A DNA stretch of 64,000 nucleotides from Jacaranda mimosifolia (Eukaryota > Streptophyta > Magnoliopsida > Lamiales > Bignoniaceae), in the NCBI GenBank assembly GCA_018894105.1, contig CM032120.1:27612710-27676709 (forward strand). The letters run 5' to 3'. How positions within the stretch are numbered: position 1 is the first letter of the stretch; the number at the start of each line of letters is the position of its first letter. Positions 46,514 through 56,906 of the stretch are shown here, piece after piece. Made by a program: the position numbers and the translations under genes. Below the pieces are notes generated by a model. The model was given only the letters and a program-made list of their open reading frames with translations, was not told where the DNA came from and ran no database searches.

Positions 46514-46840
46514 GGGCCTGTTTGGTTTTATTTTTATTTTTATTTTTTATTTATATCATTTTCAGAATTTGAAAAAATAGTTAGTGAAAATGAGTTTGTA
46601 TTTGAATAGATTATTGGAAAAATAATGATTATGCTGGGTTTAGTATGTTGTAAGTTGAGAGATATAGTAATAATGATAATAGAGAGAGAGAAGATATATA
46701 TGGTTATCAAAGAAGGTGTTTTGAGAATAAAAATAAAAATATTTTGAGTGAAAATAATATGTATAAAGTGGTGTGTTTCAATTTTTAAATACTAAAAAAT
46801 GTGAAAATAAAATTTGAAAAATGAAACCGAACGAGGTTTG
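46514..46840. mobile_element. MITE-like element abutting the previous one
   Basis: The left end GGGCCTGTTTGGTTTTAT and the right end in reverse (ACCTCGTTCGGTTTCAT) look like decayed inverted repeats of the same style as the MITE at 26278 (GGGCCCGTTTGG). The 327-bp interior is AT-rich with GAAAATGA/TTTTATTTT words. Target duplication is unclear. Confidence 0.55.
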
Positions 46841-49605
46841 GTCTTTCTTTTTTATGTACACATAAATATGTACATCTATGATTCATTAGGGTTCAAACTC
46901 CCAACTCTCCCAGTTTCACACATATGAGTACGAAGGCAACACTATTGGATTAATTGATCACTCGGTAGGAGAAGCCCTACTTAGATGTAAAGTGTATGAG
47001 TGCATATGTGGATAGATTTTTTAAAAGAGATTAATTCAATTGCTAGAAACAGTTATTCAATTGTGCTAAACTTTTCAAGAGAAATACCCTTAAATCGTGG
47101 GTGTCTCTCAATTCTCTCAATCCATATTATTCAATGAGAGCACTCCATCTTTATTTGAATCTTTTTCATCTTTATTTGTCTTAATTTCCTATAATGTTTC
47201 ATCTATATCAATCAAACTAATTTTCTTTGATTAGTGCTTGCCTCATTTAAATTTTCTATCCAATCAATTGAATCTATATTCTATTTTACTCGATCCAACT
47301 CATTCGAATTAGATCTCGATTCCTTTCCAATAGGTCCAATAGCTCCACCTAATCGGCTAAACCCTATCGCTAGCTTTGTAGACGCTGAATACATAATTGA
47401 GATCTATCACATTCCAAGAATGACGTGCACAGGACATTTTCATTTATTGGACAAGGAATATCACAATGGTTACATGTAAGTTGTAACCACCCGCGGAGGA
47501 GCTCATCGTCTCGTCACAATTCTGTAAGAAAATCTTGAAATTAAATACCCCCACTTTTAATTTCTTTTTTGCATGGATAAGATTGTTGACCCTCCGTTGA
47601 ATCAAGCCAAAATTAAAAAGTTGCTGGGATTTATACGGATCATCAACGTGTACGGATTGTCTGCCCACACATTACATCTTGGCAATACGTCTATGTATAG
47701 GAGAAAAAAGAAGATGTATGATATGTCATTGTTGCTTGGCAGCCTTTTGCATCATATCAAGCATACAATTAGTACAGTTAAAAACTTCAATCAAAATCTA
47801 ACTTTTATCATACATGGCTTAACAATTAAATTGTATTTGTAATTCTAATCCACATATTGTGTGTTTGCCCAGCAAAACTACGTGAACTATAGAGTTATGT
47901 AACCTTCATTCCGCTTGATTGGTGCAAAATTATCAAAAGACTAAAATGTCCCCCCAAAACTTGAAAATTGACCAAGTAATCCTTAAGATCCATGTGAATT
48001 TGTTTATATAGGCCGAGTAACGAACCCGACCTTAGTATATAAGGTGAAAATCCTAGCCGTTCATTAGCTACACATGGATAAAATCATCGGTAATCATCTA
48101 GGACGAAAAGTGACATGCCACCTCAGTAAGAAATTATAAATACCTCATAATTTAATACACAAGTAAGTGAAAATGAGAATATTGCTCCTCGCCTCCACAT
48201 TGGACTTGCGTGATCTTCCTACCATCATACCTACCTATCTACCTTATATCCATCCAACCAGACAGCTCTTACGACCCGACCTCACGGGTTGACCTCTACC
48301 CAAATCTTTGATAGACCTCCCGACCTTATGGACAAAATATATTGTTGCCATTTTGACTAGCATCACCACCGTATACACCAAGTAAAAGATAGAGGTCAAA
48401 ACTAATAGAGTAGCCAGAAAAAAATAAAAAATAAAAAGTATTCGCAAGAAGTCAAGTAAGAACATCAAATTTCTATATAGATTGAGCGAGAAGAAGCTTT
48501 TATTCTATTACAATAATGGTTTTTTTAAATTTAATAGTGACAAAAATTATTTATAAATTCTCTTATTAAAAATTAATAATACAACAATTATATATAAATT
48601 ATTATTATTATTATTGACAGTTATTAACATATGCAAAATAACAACTAATCAGTGGCGTTGCAGTGACTCCTTAATAATACTTGTAGCAACGGTGAATTGT
48701 CACAATATGTTGTGTCATTATTAAGAATTAATGTTACTATAGTACTATTATTCCTTATATATACAGTGATGTGATGTTTGAAATTAATATGTATGTGCAA
48801 TTATAGATGTAAATCTTTTGCAAGTTATATAGTGAATGGCTTTTTGTTGCCCTAAACTTGTGGGGTCTACGAGCGGGTTATAATAGAAGTGCAATAGAGT
48901 ACTGTCCTTTGAAAATTGGTGCACTATTGGCAGGTTGTTTAGAAAGTTTTGGTACTTTGTGGTCGGGAAGGTCCTGAGAGGCTCCACATGAACTGTCTGA
49001 ATGCGCTGTTAGGTAGGGAAACAACAGAAAAGAATCTGATTATGGTGTTGTTGAGAATGTTCTGATGCATGATTTTATCCACCCTCACATCGATCCCACT
49101 GTTATTGGCCATTTCTCAATTTTGTTTTCTAGCTCCCGAAAACACCACCTTTTCATTGGTGGCCACATATATGGTTAATTCTGGTTAATTCCACATTTTC
49201 TCAGGGTGGGTCATGTTGGGTGAGTAATTTTTCATTTTTATTGAGATAATTTAATACGTTTCAAACTTTCAATCAGTCATACATCAATATTTCAGATCTA
49301 TATATCTCAAACTCACAAAGTATAAATAATTACATCATTCATATTAAAATATCAAATATAATAAGAAATTTATGCAGTATATTTCAAACTCATGAAATAC
49401 AAATAATCACATCATTAATTCATAAATTATAAGATATCGAGAGTATAAAAAGAAGCCATTATGCAAATTAAATAGTTTGTTTTTAATGATCATATTTTTC
49501 TTTTTTTATCTTGACAATAATCTATAATACTTTTCTTTTTATTTTTGATAAGAATGAAGTCTCTAGATTTATTATTATTTTTAATTACCTTGAAGATGCT
49601 TGAAT
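46841..49605. other. Intergenic region left of the LTR retrotransposon
   Basis: No gene or element is supported. Short open frames at 47234-47842 have no recognised motif. An ATT-triplet run lies at 48600-48616. Confidence 0.5.
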
Positions 49606-49610
49606 ATAAT
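49606..49610. repeat. 5-bp target site duplication, left copy (ATAAT)
   Basis: ATAAT directly precedes the 5' LTR and is repeated at 60642-60646 directly after the 3' LTR. Confidence 0.85.
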
Positions 49611-50384
49611 TGATATGAGATAGCCCAATAGGCCCAACCTAACAATAACACTTGACCAGGCTAGAGGCGGCCCAACTACCCAGTGAGCCCAACCTGTTTT
49701 GGGCTGGTCGGCCTCACCATCAACTGGATATCGAGCATGCTGGCTACTTTGGCTCGTCGACTAGGCTGTGATCAACAATAGCCGAAGATATTGCTCTCAG
49801 CAGTCAACCGAGAAGACTTGAACCCAACAGAGTTACACTATGTCGACTAGAGTCTTCCAGCATTATTTATATGGACCTTAGAGGTTGACATTAGGCGACA
49901 ATCTCCCAGCCGCATTGAATGCTTTGCCAAGCAGCGTGCATCTGCATTAATGTTGCATGCCACTACTCGTATTGCCTTTTCGGCCACGCCAAGTCAGGAC
50001 GCGCTTCCAATGTACCACCTTGTTCTAGGCAACGCCACCTAGAATACTACACAAGTTGGAGAAGACCTAAAGAATCTCAGGTGAGGACAAAGCCCTTCCT
50101 TGCCAATAAGGGTACCATAGACATATCAACCACACTGAGAAAGCTATAAATTCTCCATTGCCAACCTTCAGTAAGGTATGTTATTCATTATTCTAAAACC
50201 CTCACTCTACTGCTCCATTTTTTAGTCGATATACTGACTTGAGTATCGGAGTGCTTTAGTCGAGCGCATTGGCTAGTCTAATGTTCGCTGTTGATCGCAG
50301 GACTCGATCCCAATACTTGCAGAGTACTTCTCTCGAGCTACCACCTAGTTGATCATATTGGATTTCAGCCTAATACACTCATCA
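49611..50384 (+). repeat. 5' LTR
   Basis: Starts TGATATGAGATAGCC and ends ACACTCATCA. It holds a probable TATA box (GCTATAAATTCTCC near 50143) and GAGTATCGGAGTG. It aligns with the 3' LTR from end to end. Confidence 0.93.
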
Positions 50385-50447
50385 AACGATTCTTACCCTA
50401 ATCATTTAGCGCCATCGGTAGGAAGCTTGCGTCCACGATCGTGAAAA

Positions 50448-51856
50448 ATGGTTAACACTAGGTGAGTTGTTTTTGAAAGAGAGGAGAACAGAAGATCCCC
50501 AACCTATCCTCCTCGATCCCCAACAAGAACCTGATGTGGTGGGACCCTAGTGCCTAGCCATAATAAGTGGTCACCTTGACCATGCCTCAACTCATGCAGC
50601 TCATAAGCTAGTAGATATCTACTCAAATTTCTGCTCAATTATCAGTTGCCCTCAATTGACACCACACTCAGCCTAGGCCAGCTGCTAGTGCTACTCTATA
50701 ACCTAAACAGCTCGAGGAGAGGCCCTCTAGAGAAGAGAGTGGTCGATCAGAGGCCAGACGACCACCCACCCGACAAGAGGATAGTCTCGGGCGATTTCCA
50801 AGAGAAGAAGCTCGGCAAAACCCCTATGAAGAAGTTGTAGACTCCATTGATCATGGTGCCGACCCCTTCGAGCCCCGCAGTGCGATAGGGTTGAGCGTGC
50901 GAGATAATAGACAAAAAGAAACCTAAGTCAGGCTAATTAGGAAGAATAAGAGGAAGTCTCCTACCAAGTACAAAAATTGAATCGAAAGATTAAAGAAATT
51001 TCGAAGATGAACTCTAATAGGAACCCCCACATTATAATGGTGCTCGAGAGGGAATTTCCATTCATATAAAAGATCGTCAACGAGTGAATTGCTGCCGACG
51101 CCAAAGTTTCGATCGGATTGCTTAGATACGATGGCTCGATGAACCTGAACGAGCACCTACTACAATTCAAGCACATGATGCAGTTATAAGGGCAAAACGA
51201 GTACATTCATGCAAAGATGCTGGTGACCACATTCCAAGGAATCACGCTCGATTGGTTTGTGAAGCTGGAACCGAGTTCTTACACCAATTTGCTAGTCGGA
51301 GGAAGACGAAGCTCCCTCATACTCACATGCACACTATTAAACAGAATGAGGGGGAATCCCTTCGCAATTTCTTTACCAGGTTTTACACTGAGGTCCTCAA
51401 GATTGATAGCCCGCGGATCGAATTTCTGATCGATGTGCTTTTCTGGGGCCTTCGCCATAAGGAGTGTGACATTGCCTTGGTTAGGAGCGGTCCAGGTCGA
51501 TGGAAGAGCTGCTCGACCTCGCTGAGAGGTACATGACTCAAGAAGATATGAACAAGCTCAAGTATGGTAATCCTGAGATTGATAACAAAGAGAAAGAGAA
51601 CCATCAGGATAAGGATGGACATTGATCTCCGATCAAACGTTTCCACAATTACACTCCATTCAATGCTACAAGAAAGAAGGTCCTATTCCCCATCCAACAT
51701 GGCAACCTCCTCAAGAAACCCAAGAAATAATCGAGACAGAAGCCATGAAGAGGTCCAAAAAATATTACCATTTTCATCGGCAGAAAGGGCCATAACACGG
51801 AGGACTGTTTCAACATCCACGACGAGATCGAGAGGCTAATCCAACAGGGCTATTAG
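50448..51856 (+). pseudogene. gag of the Tat-clade element, broken
   Basis: The first ATG after the 5' LTR (50448, MVNTR) is a plausible original start but soon meets a stop. The capsid region is readable in pieces: LLRYDGSMNLNEHL (near 51120), QGITLDWFVKLEP (near 51240), then, after a frameshift, IKQNEGESLRNFFTRF (near 51335-51385). Near 51763-51856 the frame HRQKGHNTEDCFNI, followed by EIERLIQQGY, is the Tat-type gag zinc-knuckle-like end, with its first Cys replaced by Tyr. Gag would form the particle that packages the element's RNA. Confidence 0.8.
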
Positions 51857-52098
51857 AAAAAATTTGTCGATGAGCAAGCGTAATAAGAAGCAGGCATAAT
51901 TGACTAAACTCCCCATAAAGAGAGGTTAGTTAGCCCAAGGAAAGAAAGATAAAGGAAAGAAACCTGCTCACGATCCCTGCCTACCCATCAGGAGAGTAAT
52001 CGACACCATTGCAGCAGGCCCGGCTGGGGGGGGACTCGAAGTTAGCTAGAAAGTAGCTCCAACAAAGACTAGAGTTTACCAAATCCTCCTCGATCGAA

Positions 52099-52590
52099 AT
52101 GGTCTTCCAGCTGTTGACCAACACAGAGCCAATTTCCTTATCTGACGCTGACCTCTCTCACATTAAAACTCAAGGGGCCGACAATAAGGTAGATTACCCT
52201 CTGGTGGTGTCTATTGAAATTGTAAACTTTGAGGTCAGGAAGGTGCTAGTCGATAATGAGAGCTCAGCAAACTTTATTTTTCTGTCCACCTTGAAGAGAG
52301 TTAACATGGGCAAGTTAAAATTTGAGCCCATCCGTACCTCGCTAGTCGAATTTAGGGGTTGGAGATTAGCCTCGAAGGATCCATAAATCTATCCACATTA
52401 TTTGGGGAAGCTCCTCGGCGCAGAACTCTGATGGTTAACTACCTGATTGTCGATGCACCCTTTGCCTACAATGCTATGCGACCAGCATTGAATGACTTTC
52501 ATGCTATTGTCTCGACATATCATAAAAAGTTCAGATTTTCAATAACTGCTGGGACAGATGAACTCCTTTACAATATGAAAGAGGCCTGAT
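52099..52590 (+). pseudogene. Aspartic protease domain, broken
   Basis: PLVVSIEI, then VRKVLVDNESSANFIF (near 52234-52281) corresponds to the retropepsin active-site block of Ty3/gypsy elements (VLVDxGSSAN). The Gly that follows the catalytic Asp and Asn is Glu here, which should inactivate the enzyme. A frameshift near 52370 separates it from the second half, MVNYLIVDAPFAYNAMRPALNDF. Confidence 0.82.
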
Positions 52591-52974
52591 GATGCTAGAT
52601 AATTTCAGTTAAGGAAAACGAATAGAAAACCCGACCTAAAGTGAAACCCTCAGGGGATGCCCCAGTAACAGAACATGAGGAGGGACAGTCGAGAAAGAAA
52701 AGAAAGCTGGAGGAGGCCAGGGTCGAGCTTATCGGCGAGTTCAAAACAATCGAGTTGGAGCCAGAAAACCCTGATAAGACCACCAAAATCGGAATTGATA
52801 TGGGTAGCAACATGGAATGCCTCATGGTCGATTTTCTCAGGAGGAATGTTGACTTTTTTGCTTGGAAGGCTTCCGACCTCCAGGTAATTGACCCCAGTGT
52901 CATCGTCCACCGCCTGAATGTGGACTTCTCATTCAAACCAGTGAAGCAGAAGACAAGACCCTTCAACGCTGAAT

Positions 52975-53640
52975 GATGCCAAATCATCAAGAAGGAGGTC
53001 AACAAACTTTTAGAGGTAGGATACATTGTAGAGATTCAATATCCAAGTTGGCTTTGTAATATAGTCCTTATCCCAAAGAATGAGGAAAAGTGGCGAATGT
53101 GTAACGATTTCACTGATTTAAATAAATCTTGCCCTAAAGATCCTTACCCCTTGCCTCGTATAAATTTGTTAGTAGATTCTACTGCTAGGTTGTGATTTGC
53201 TAAGTATGAGGATGCATTTCAAGGTTATTACCAAATTTTCATGACGCCTGAAGATAGAGATAAGACCTCTTTCGTCATCCCTAATGAGATATATTATTTT
53301 TTGGTCATGCCTTTCGGATTAAAAAATGTAGGGGCAACTTACCAAGGGCTCATAAATTTTATGTTCAACAATGAGATTAGAAAAACCATAGAAGTCTACA
53401 TTGACGACATGATTGTCAAAACAGGAAAAGCAAAAAATCATCTAACCGACCTCAATCATACATTCTCAATACTAAGAGCATTTAGAATGAAACTCAACCC
53501 TAACAAGTGCACATTCGGAGTGAAAAGGGGACAAGTTCTTGGGTTACATGGTCAGCTAGAGAGGTATTAAAGCAAACCTGCGAAAAAATCCAGGCTATTT
53601 TGGACATTACGCCTCTTTGTACAATTAGAGATGTTTAGCG
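52975..53640 (+). pseudogene. Reverse transcriptase domain, broken
   Basis: After a TGA at about 52974 the frame reads IKKEVNKLLEVGYI, KWRMCNDFTDLNKSCPKDPY, then DAFQGYYQI, FLVMPFGLKNVGATYQ and the catalytic block VYIDDMIVK (53395-53421). These are the ordered motifs of a Ty3/gypsy reverse transcriptase, and the YxDD aspartates are present. There is an in-frame stop near 53195 and a frameshift in the VLGxMVS block near 53545. Confidence 0.9.
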
Positions 53641-54230
53641 TCTGGTCGGTAGGATCATTGCGTTGGGAAAGTTCATTGCCCGATTAGCCAACAAGAGCTT
53701 ACCATTCTTCAAGATCCTAAGGAATGCAAGGAAATCAGGTTTCCAGTGGACTGAGCAGTGCAACCAAGCCCTGATTGAATTGAAACATTACCTCTCTTCA
53801 GTATCGATGTTGGCCAAACTTGAGGTTGGAGAAGTTTTACACATCTATTTAGCAGTCTCGTTGGCATCTATCAGCTCAGTTTTGGTTTCGACCAGGAAGG
53901 ACATCCATTGACCTGTCTACTATTGTAGTAAAGCGCTACAAGGCCCTGAACACAACTATTTGGAGATCGAGAAATTCGCCCTTGCCGTGGTCACTGCAGC
54001 CATGAAATATTGCAGCCCTATTTCTCACTCCATCATAGTCTTGACAAATCAACCATTGAAACAAGTATTGTCCAAGCAAAATACATCAAAAAGATTAACC
54101 AAATGGACAATTGAGCTGGGCGAATTCGACATAATGTTTCAGCCCTAAACTGCTATAAAGGCCCAAGTCTTGGCCGATTTTGTCGCTGAGAGACTCGACT
54201 TGCCCGACCAACTCAACCACGACTCCCTTA
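53641..54230 (+). pseudogene. RT connection and first RNase H domain, broken
   Basis: RLVGRIIALGKFI, LPFFKILRNARKSGFQW and the segment VYYCSKALQGPEHNYLEIEK followed by FALAVVTA are typical of the thumb/connection and RNase H region of gypsy elements. WTIELGEFDIMFQP and QVLADFVAE close the domain. Stops interrupt it near 53910 and 54147. Confidence 0.85.
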
Positions 54231-54234
54231 GATA

Positions 54235-54640
54235 GACTTTGCACGTCGACGGTTCAACAACTTTCTTAGGTGGAGAAATTGGTATTTCTCTACAATCTCC
54301 ACAAGCCAAAGAGTACAACTTCGCAATCAAATTCAACTACTTTATCACAAACAATGAGGCAGAATATGAAGTCTTCCTAGCTGGCATGAGGATGGACATA
54401 AGTTGGGGAGTCGAACAGCTGATAGCCATCATCGATTCTTAGCTGGTCGCAGAGCAGGTCTACGAAAACTTTGAAGAAAAAGAGTCTACGGTGAGCAAGT
54501 ACTTAGCCGAGGTGAAGAGGTTGCAGTAGTAGTTCAAAAAATTCACCCTCAGCCAAGTCCCTCGATCAAAGAACGAGCTAGCCAATGCGCTTTCCAACTT
54601 TGCAAGTTCGATGAAAGGGACTAGGGGCGGACTATCACAT
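54235..54640 (+). pseudogene. Second (archaeal-type) RNase H domain of the Tat clade, broken
   Basis: LHVDGSTTFLGGEIGISLQS, FNYFITNNEAEYEVFLAGM, then LIAIIDS and RSKNELANALSNFAS match the order D...E...D...D of the extra RNase H found between pol RNase H and integrase in plant Tat elements. The first Asp, the Glu and the third Asp are present; the last (ADALS) is Asn. A TAG follows IIDS where the family has Gln, and two more stops lie near 54527-54532. Confidence 0.85.
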
Positions 54641-54699
54641 TTCTGGTCACCAACAAACCCATTATAGGTGCCCCCAACTAGAATTTGGTGGGGCAGATT

Positions 54700-55982
54700 G
54701 GAGAAGTACCTCCCTCCTGGTAGGACGCAATAAAAGCCTATTTAAAAGAAGGCATAATTTTCGAGGACAAAAGCAAAGCACGCAGGCTCAGGGGCAAAGC
54801 AGCCAAGTTCACCCTCAATAAACATGGCCAACTTTATAGGAGGTCGATTTCAGGACCACCGCTTAGGTGTTTGACTCTGAGCAAGCCCGCAAAGTTTTAC
54901 ATGAAGTGCTTTCTAGTATCTGTAGCAACCATTCGGGAGGACGATCACTTGCACACAAAGTCATCAGATATGGATACTTTTGGCCGATGTTCTTAAACGA
55001 CATAATAGATTTTTCCAAGAAATGCCCCTCTTGCCAGGTCCACTCGAACATACCTCACCAGCCTGCAGCCTCATGGTGAACATATAGATAGCATGGCTAT
55101 TCGACTAGTGGAGCGATATAGTTGGCTCTTTTCCAAAAACAACACGCCAAAGGAAATTTGTGATTGTTGCCATTGAATACTTTACCAAATAGGTCGAAGC
55201 AGAGACAGTCCTTAAGTAACTGACACAACCATCAAGAGTTTCATATGGAAGAACATCATCTGTCGTTTTGATCTGCCCAAAGTATTAATATCAGATAATG
55301 AGAAATAATTCCAGAGTAGGAGTACATGGAGTTGGTGTGAGAGCCTTGAAATTTGACAACATTTCACATTAGTTGGAAATCCACAAGCCAATGGCCAAAC
55401 AGAAGTCACGAACAAGACTATCTTAGACCATCTCAAGGTTCGACTGGAAGGGATTGGCGCGAGCTGGGCAGATGACTTCCCTGGAGTACTTTGGGCATAT
55501 AGAACAACCTTTCGAATATCCACTAGTCACAGCTTTTACAGTTTAGTCTATGAATTCAAAGTGGTCGTTTCGGAAAAACTTATCCAACATATTGCTTGGG
55601 TGATTCATTATAACCCAATCACGAATGGCTCAGAAAGAAAATTAGGCCTAAAAATAATCGATGAGTTATGTCAGCAAGCATACACAACCATGCAGAGATA
55701 CAGGTCGAAGATGGCACAATAATATAACAAGGGAGTCTGACCAAGAAGCTTCAAAGTAGGTGACTTTGTCCTTAAAAAGGTTGAAGTATCGAAGAATGTG
55801 GGGAAACTCGACCCAAAATAGAAATGACCATACTTAGTGGTCAAGGTAACAAAGCACAATGCCTATCGGCTGGCAGGCATGAATGGCAATGAGCTTCCCC
55901 GACCGTGTAACGCCATAAATTTGAAGAAATTTATGTGTAAAGAGACGAAGGTCTCCACCCAACTATATCACATTATGGTTTA
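54700..55982 (+). pseudogene. Integrase, broken
   Basis: The zinc-binding region reads SNHSGGRSLAHKVIRYGYFW and FSKKCPSCQ near 54930-55040; the second His and both Cys are there, but the first His of the HHCC motif is Leu. In the core, WSDIVGSFP, VAIEYFTK (then a stop), ISDNEK (then a stop) and NPQANGQTEVTNKTI show the first Asp, second Asp and Glu of the DDE set. The C-terminal part (YLVVKVTKHNAYRL) ends at a stop at about 55982. Several in-frame stops make the gene dead. Confidence 0.87.
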
Positions 55983-56030
55983 ACTCAGTAAAAACTACTT
56001 GTATTCGCACAGCTATTCATCCACACAAAC

Positions 56031-56400
56031 AAACAAAGGCTTATAGCCCAAGCTTATGAATGAGTTGATCGTTCTAAGTTGACCCCGTAGTCAACAATGA
56101 TTTCAAATAGCAAAACAAAGGCTCCTAGCACAAGCTCATAAACGAGTTGATTGTTTAGAGTCGACCCCATAGTTGACGACGGTTTCAAACCACAAAACAA
56201 AGGCTCCTAGCCTAAGCTCATAAACAAGTTGATCGTTCAGAGTCAATCCGATAGTCGACGGTGGTTTCAAACCGCAAAACAGAGGCTTCTAGCCCAGACT
56301 CATGAACGGGTTGATCATTCGGAGTCGACCTCGTATTCGATAATGGTTTCAAACCACATGACAAGGCACCCAAGCAAGAATTGAAAAATGAACTTGTTAT
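56031..56400. repeat. 82-bp tandem array just downstream of integrase, about 4 copies
   Basis: The landmark AAAGGCTCCTAGC or its variants occurs at 56035, 56117, 56199, 56281 and 56362, i.e. at 82-bp steps, followed each time by AAGCTCATRAACGAGTTGATC-like sequence, GAGTCGACC and GGTTTCAAACC. Copies differ at several positions. Tat-clade elements are known to carry variable tandem repeats in this 3' region, and some plant satellites derive from them. Confidence 0.92.
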
Positions 56401-56906
56401 TGGGAATCAACCTAATAATGGATCTTCAAGTTTTTTTGCAAAACCAAGGCTTCAAGCTTAAATTAATAGGCAAACTTGTTTTTCAGGGTTGATCCTGTAG
56501 TCGATCACAAAGCAAAGGCAAAAAATCAACCTTGTAGTCGAAAACAAACTAGGGAATACAAGTTATGCATCACAATGACATTGTTAAAACTTAGGTCGAC
56601 CAAACAATCAACCACGAAGATGTGAATAATATCCTGGATTCGTTCCATTACTTTTGCGCCAATCGCTTTCTAAATCAGCCATCTAGTTGTAAACTTGATT
56701 CCTTCATTATGGGATTATCTTAAATGATTTCCAAGTTGAGATCGAAATACTTATCTTGCAATTATTAGCATTTAGTACTCGACAAGAACGAAGGCATTAA
56801 AAATGAGCAAGAAATAAAACAGAATACACATCAATGAACGAAAACTAAAATTTCATTAAAACAAAAACATCCAATTACAAACTTGAAAAAACTACAAATG
56901 CATGCT

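Noticed and set aside
47234..47842. Possible organelle-derived or small host gene near 47.2-47.8 kb
   Set aside because: Short frames without recognisable motifs, and no match to an organelle gene that I could name.
53000..55980. Endogenous pararetrovirus
   Set aside because: Domain order (RT, RNase H, second RNase H, integrase), LTRs and target duplication are those of a Ty3/gypsy Tat element; integrase and LTRs are absent from pararetroviruses.
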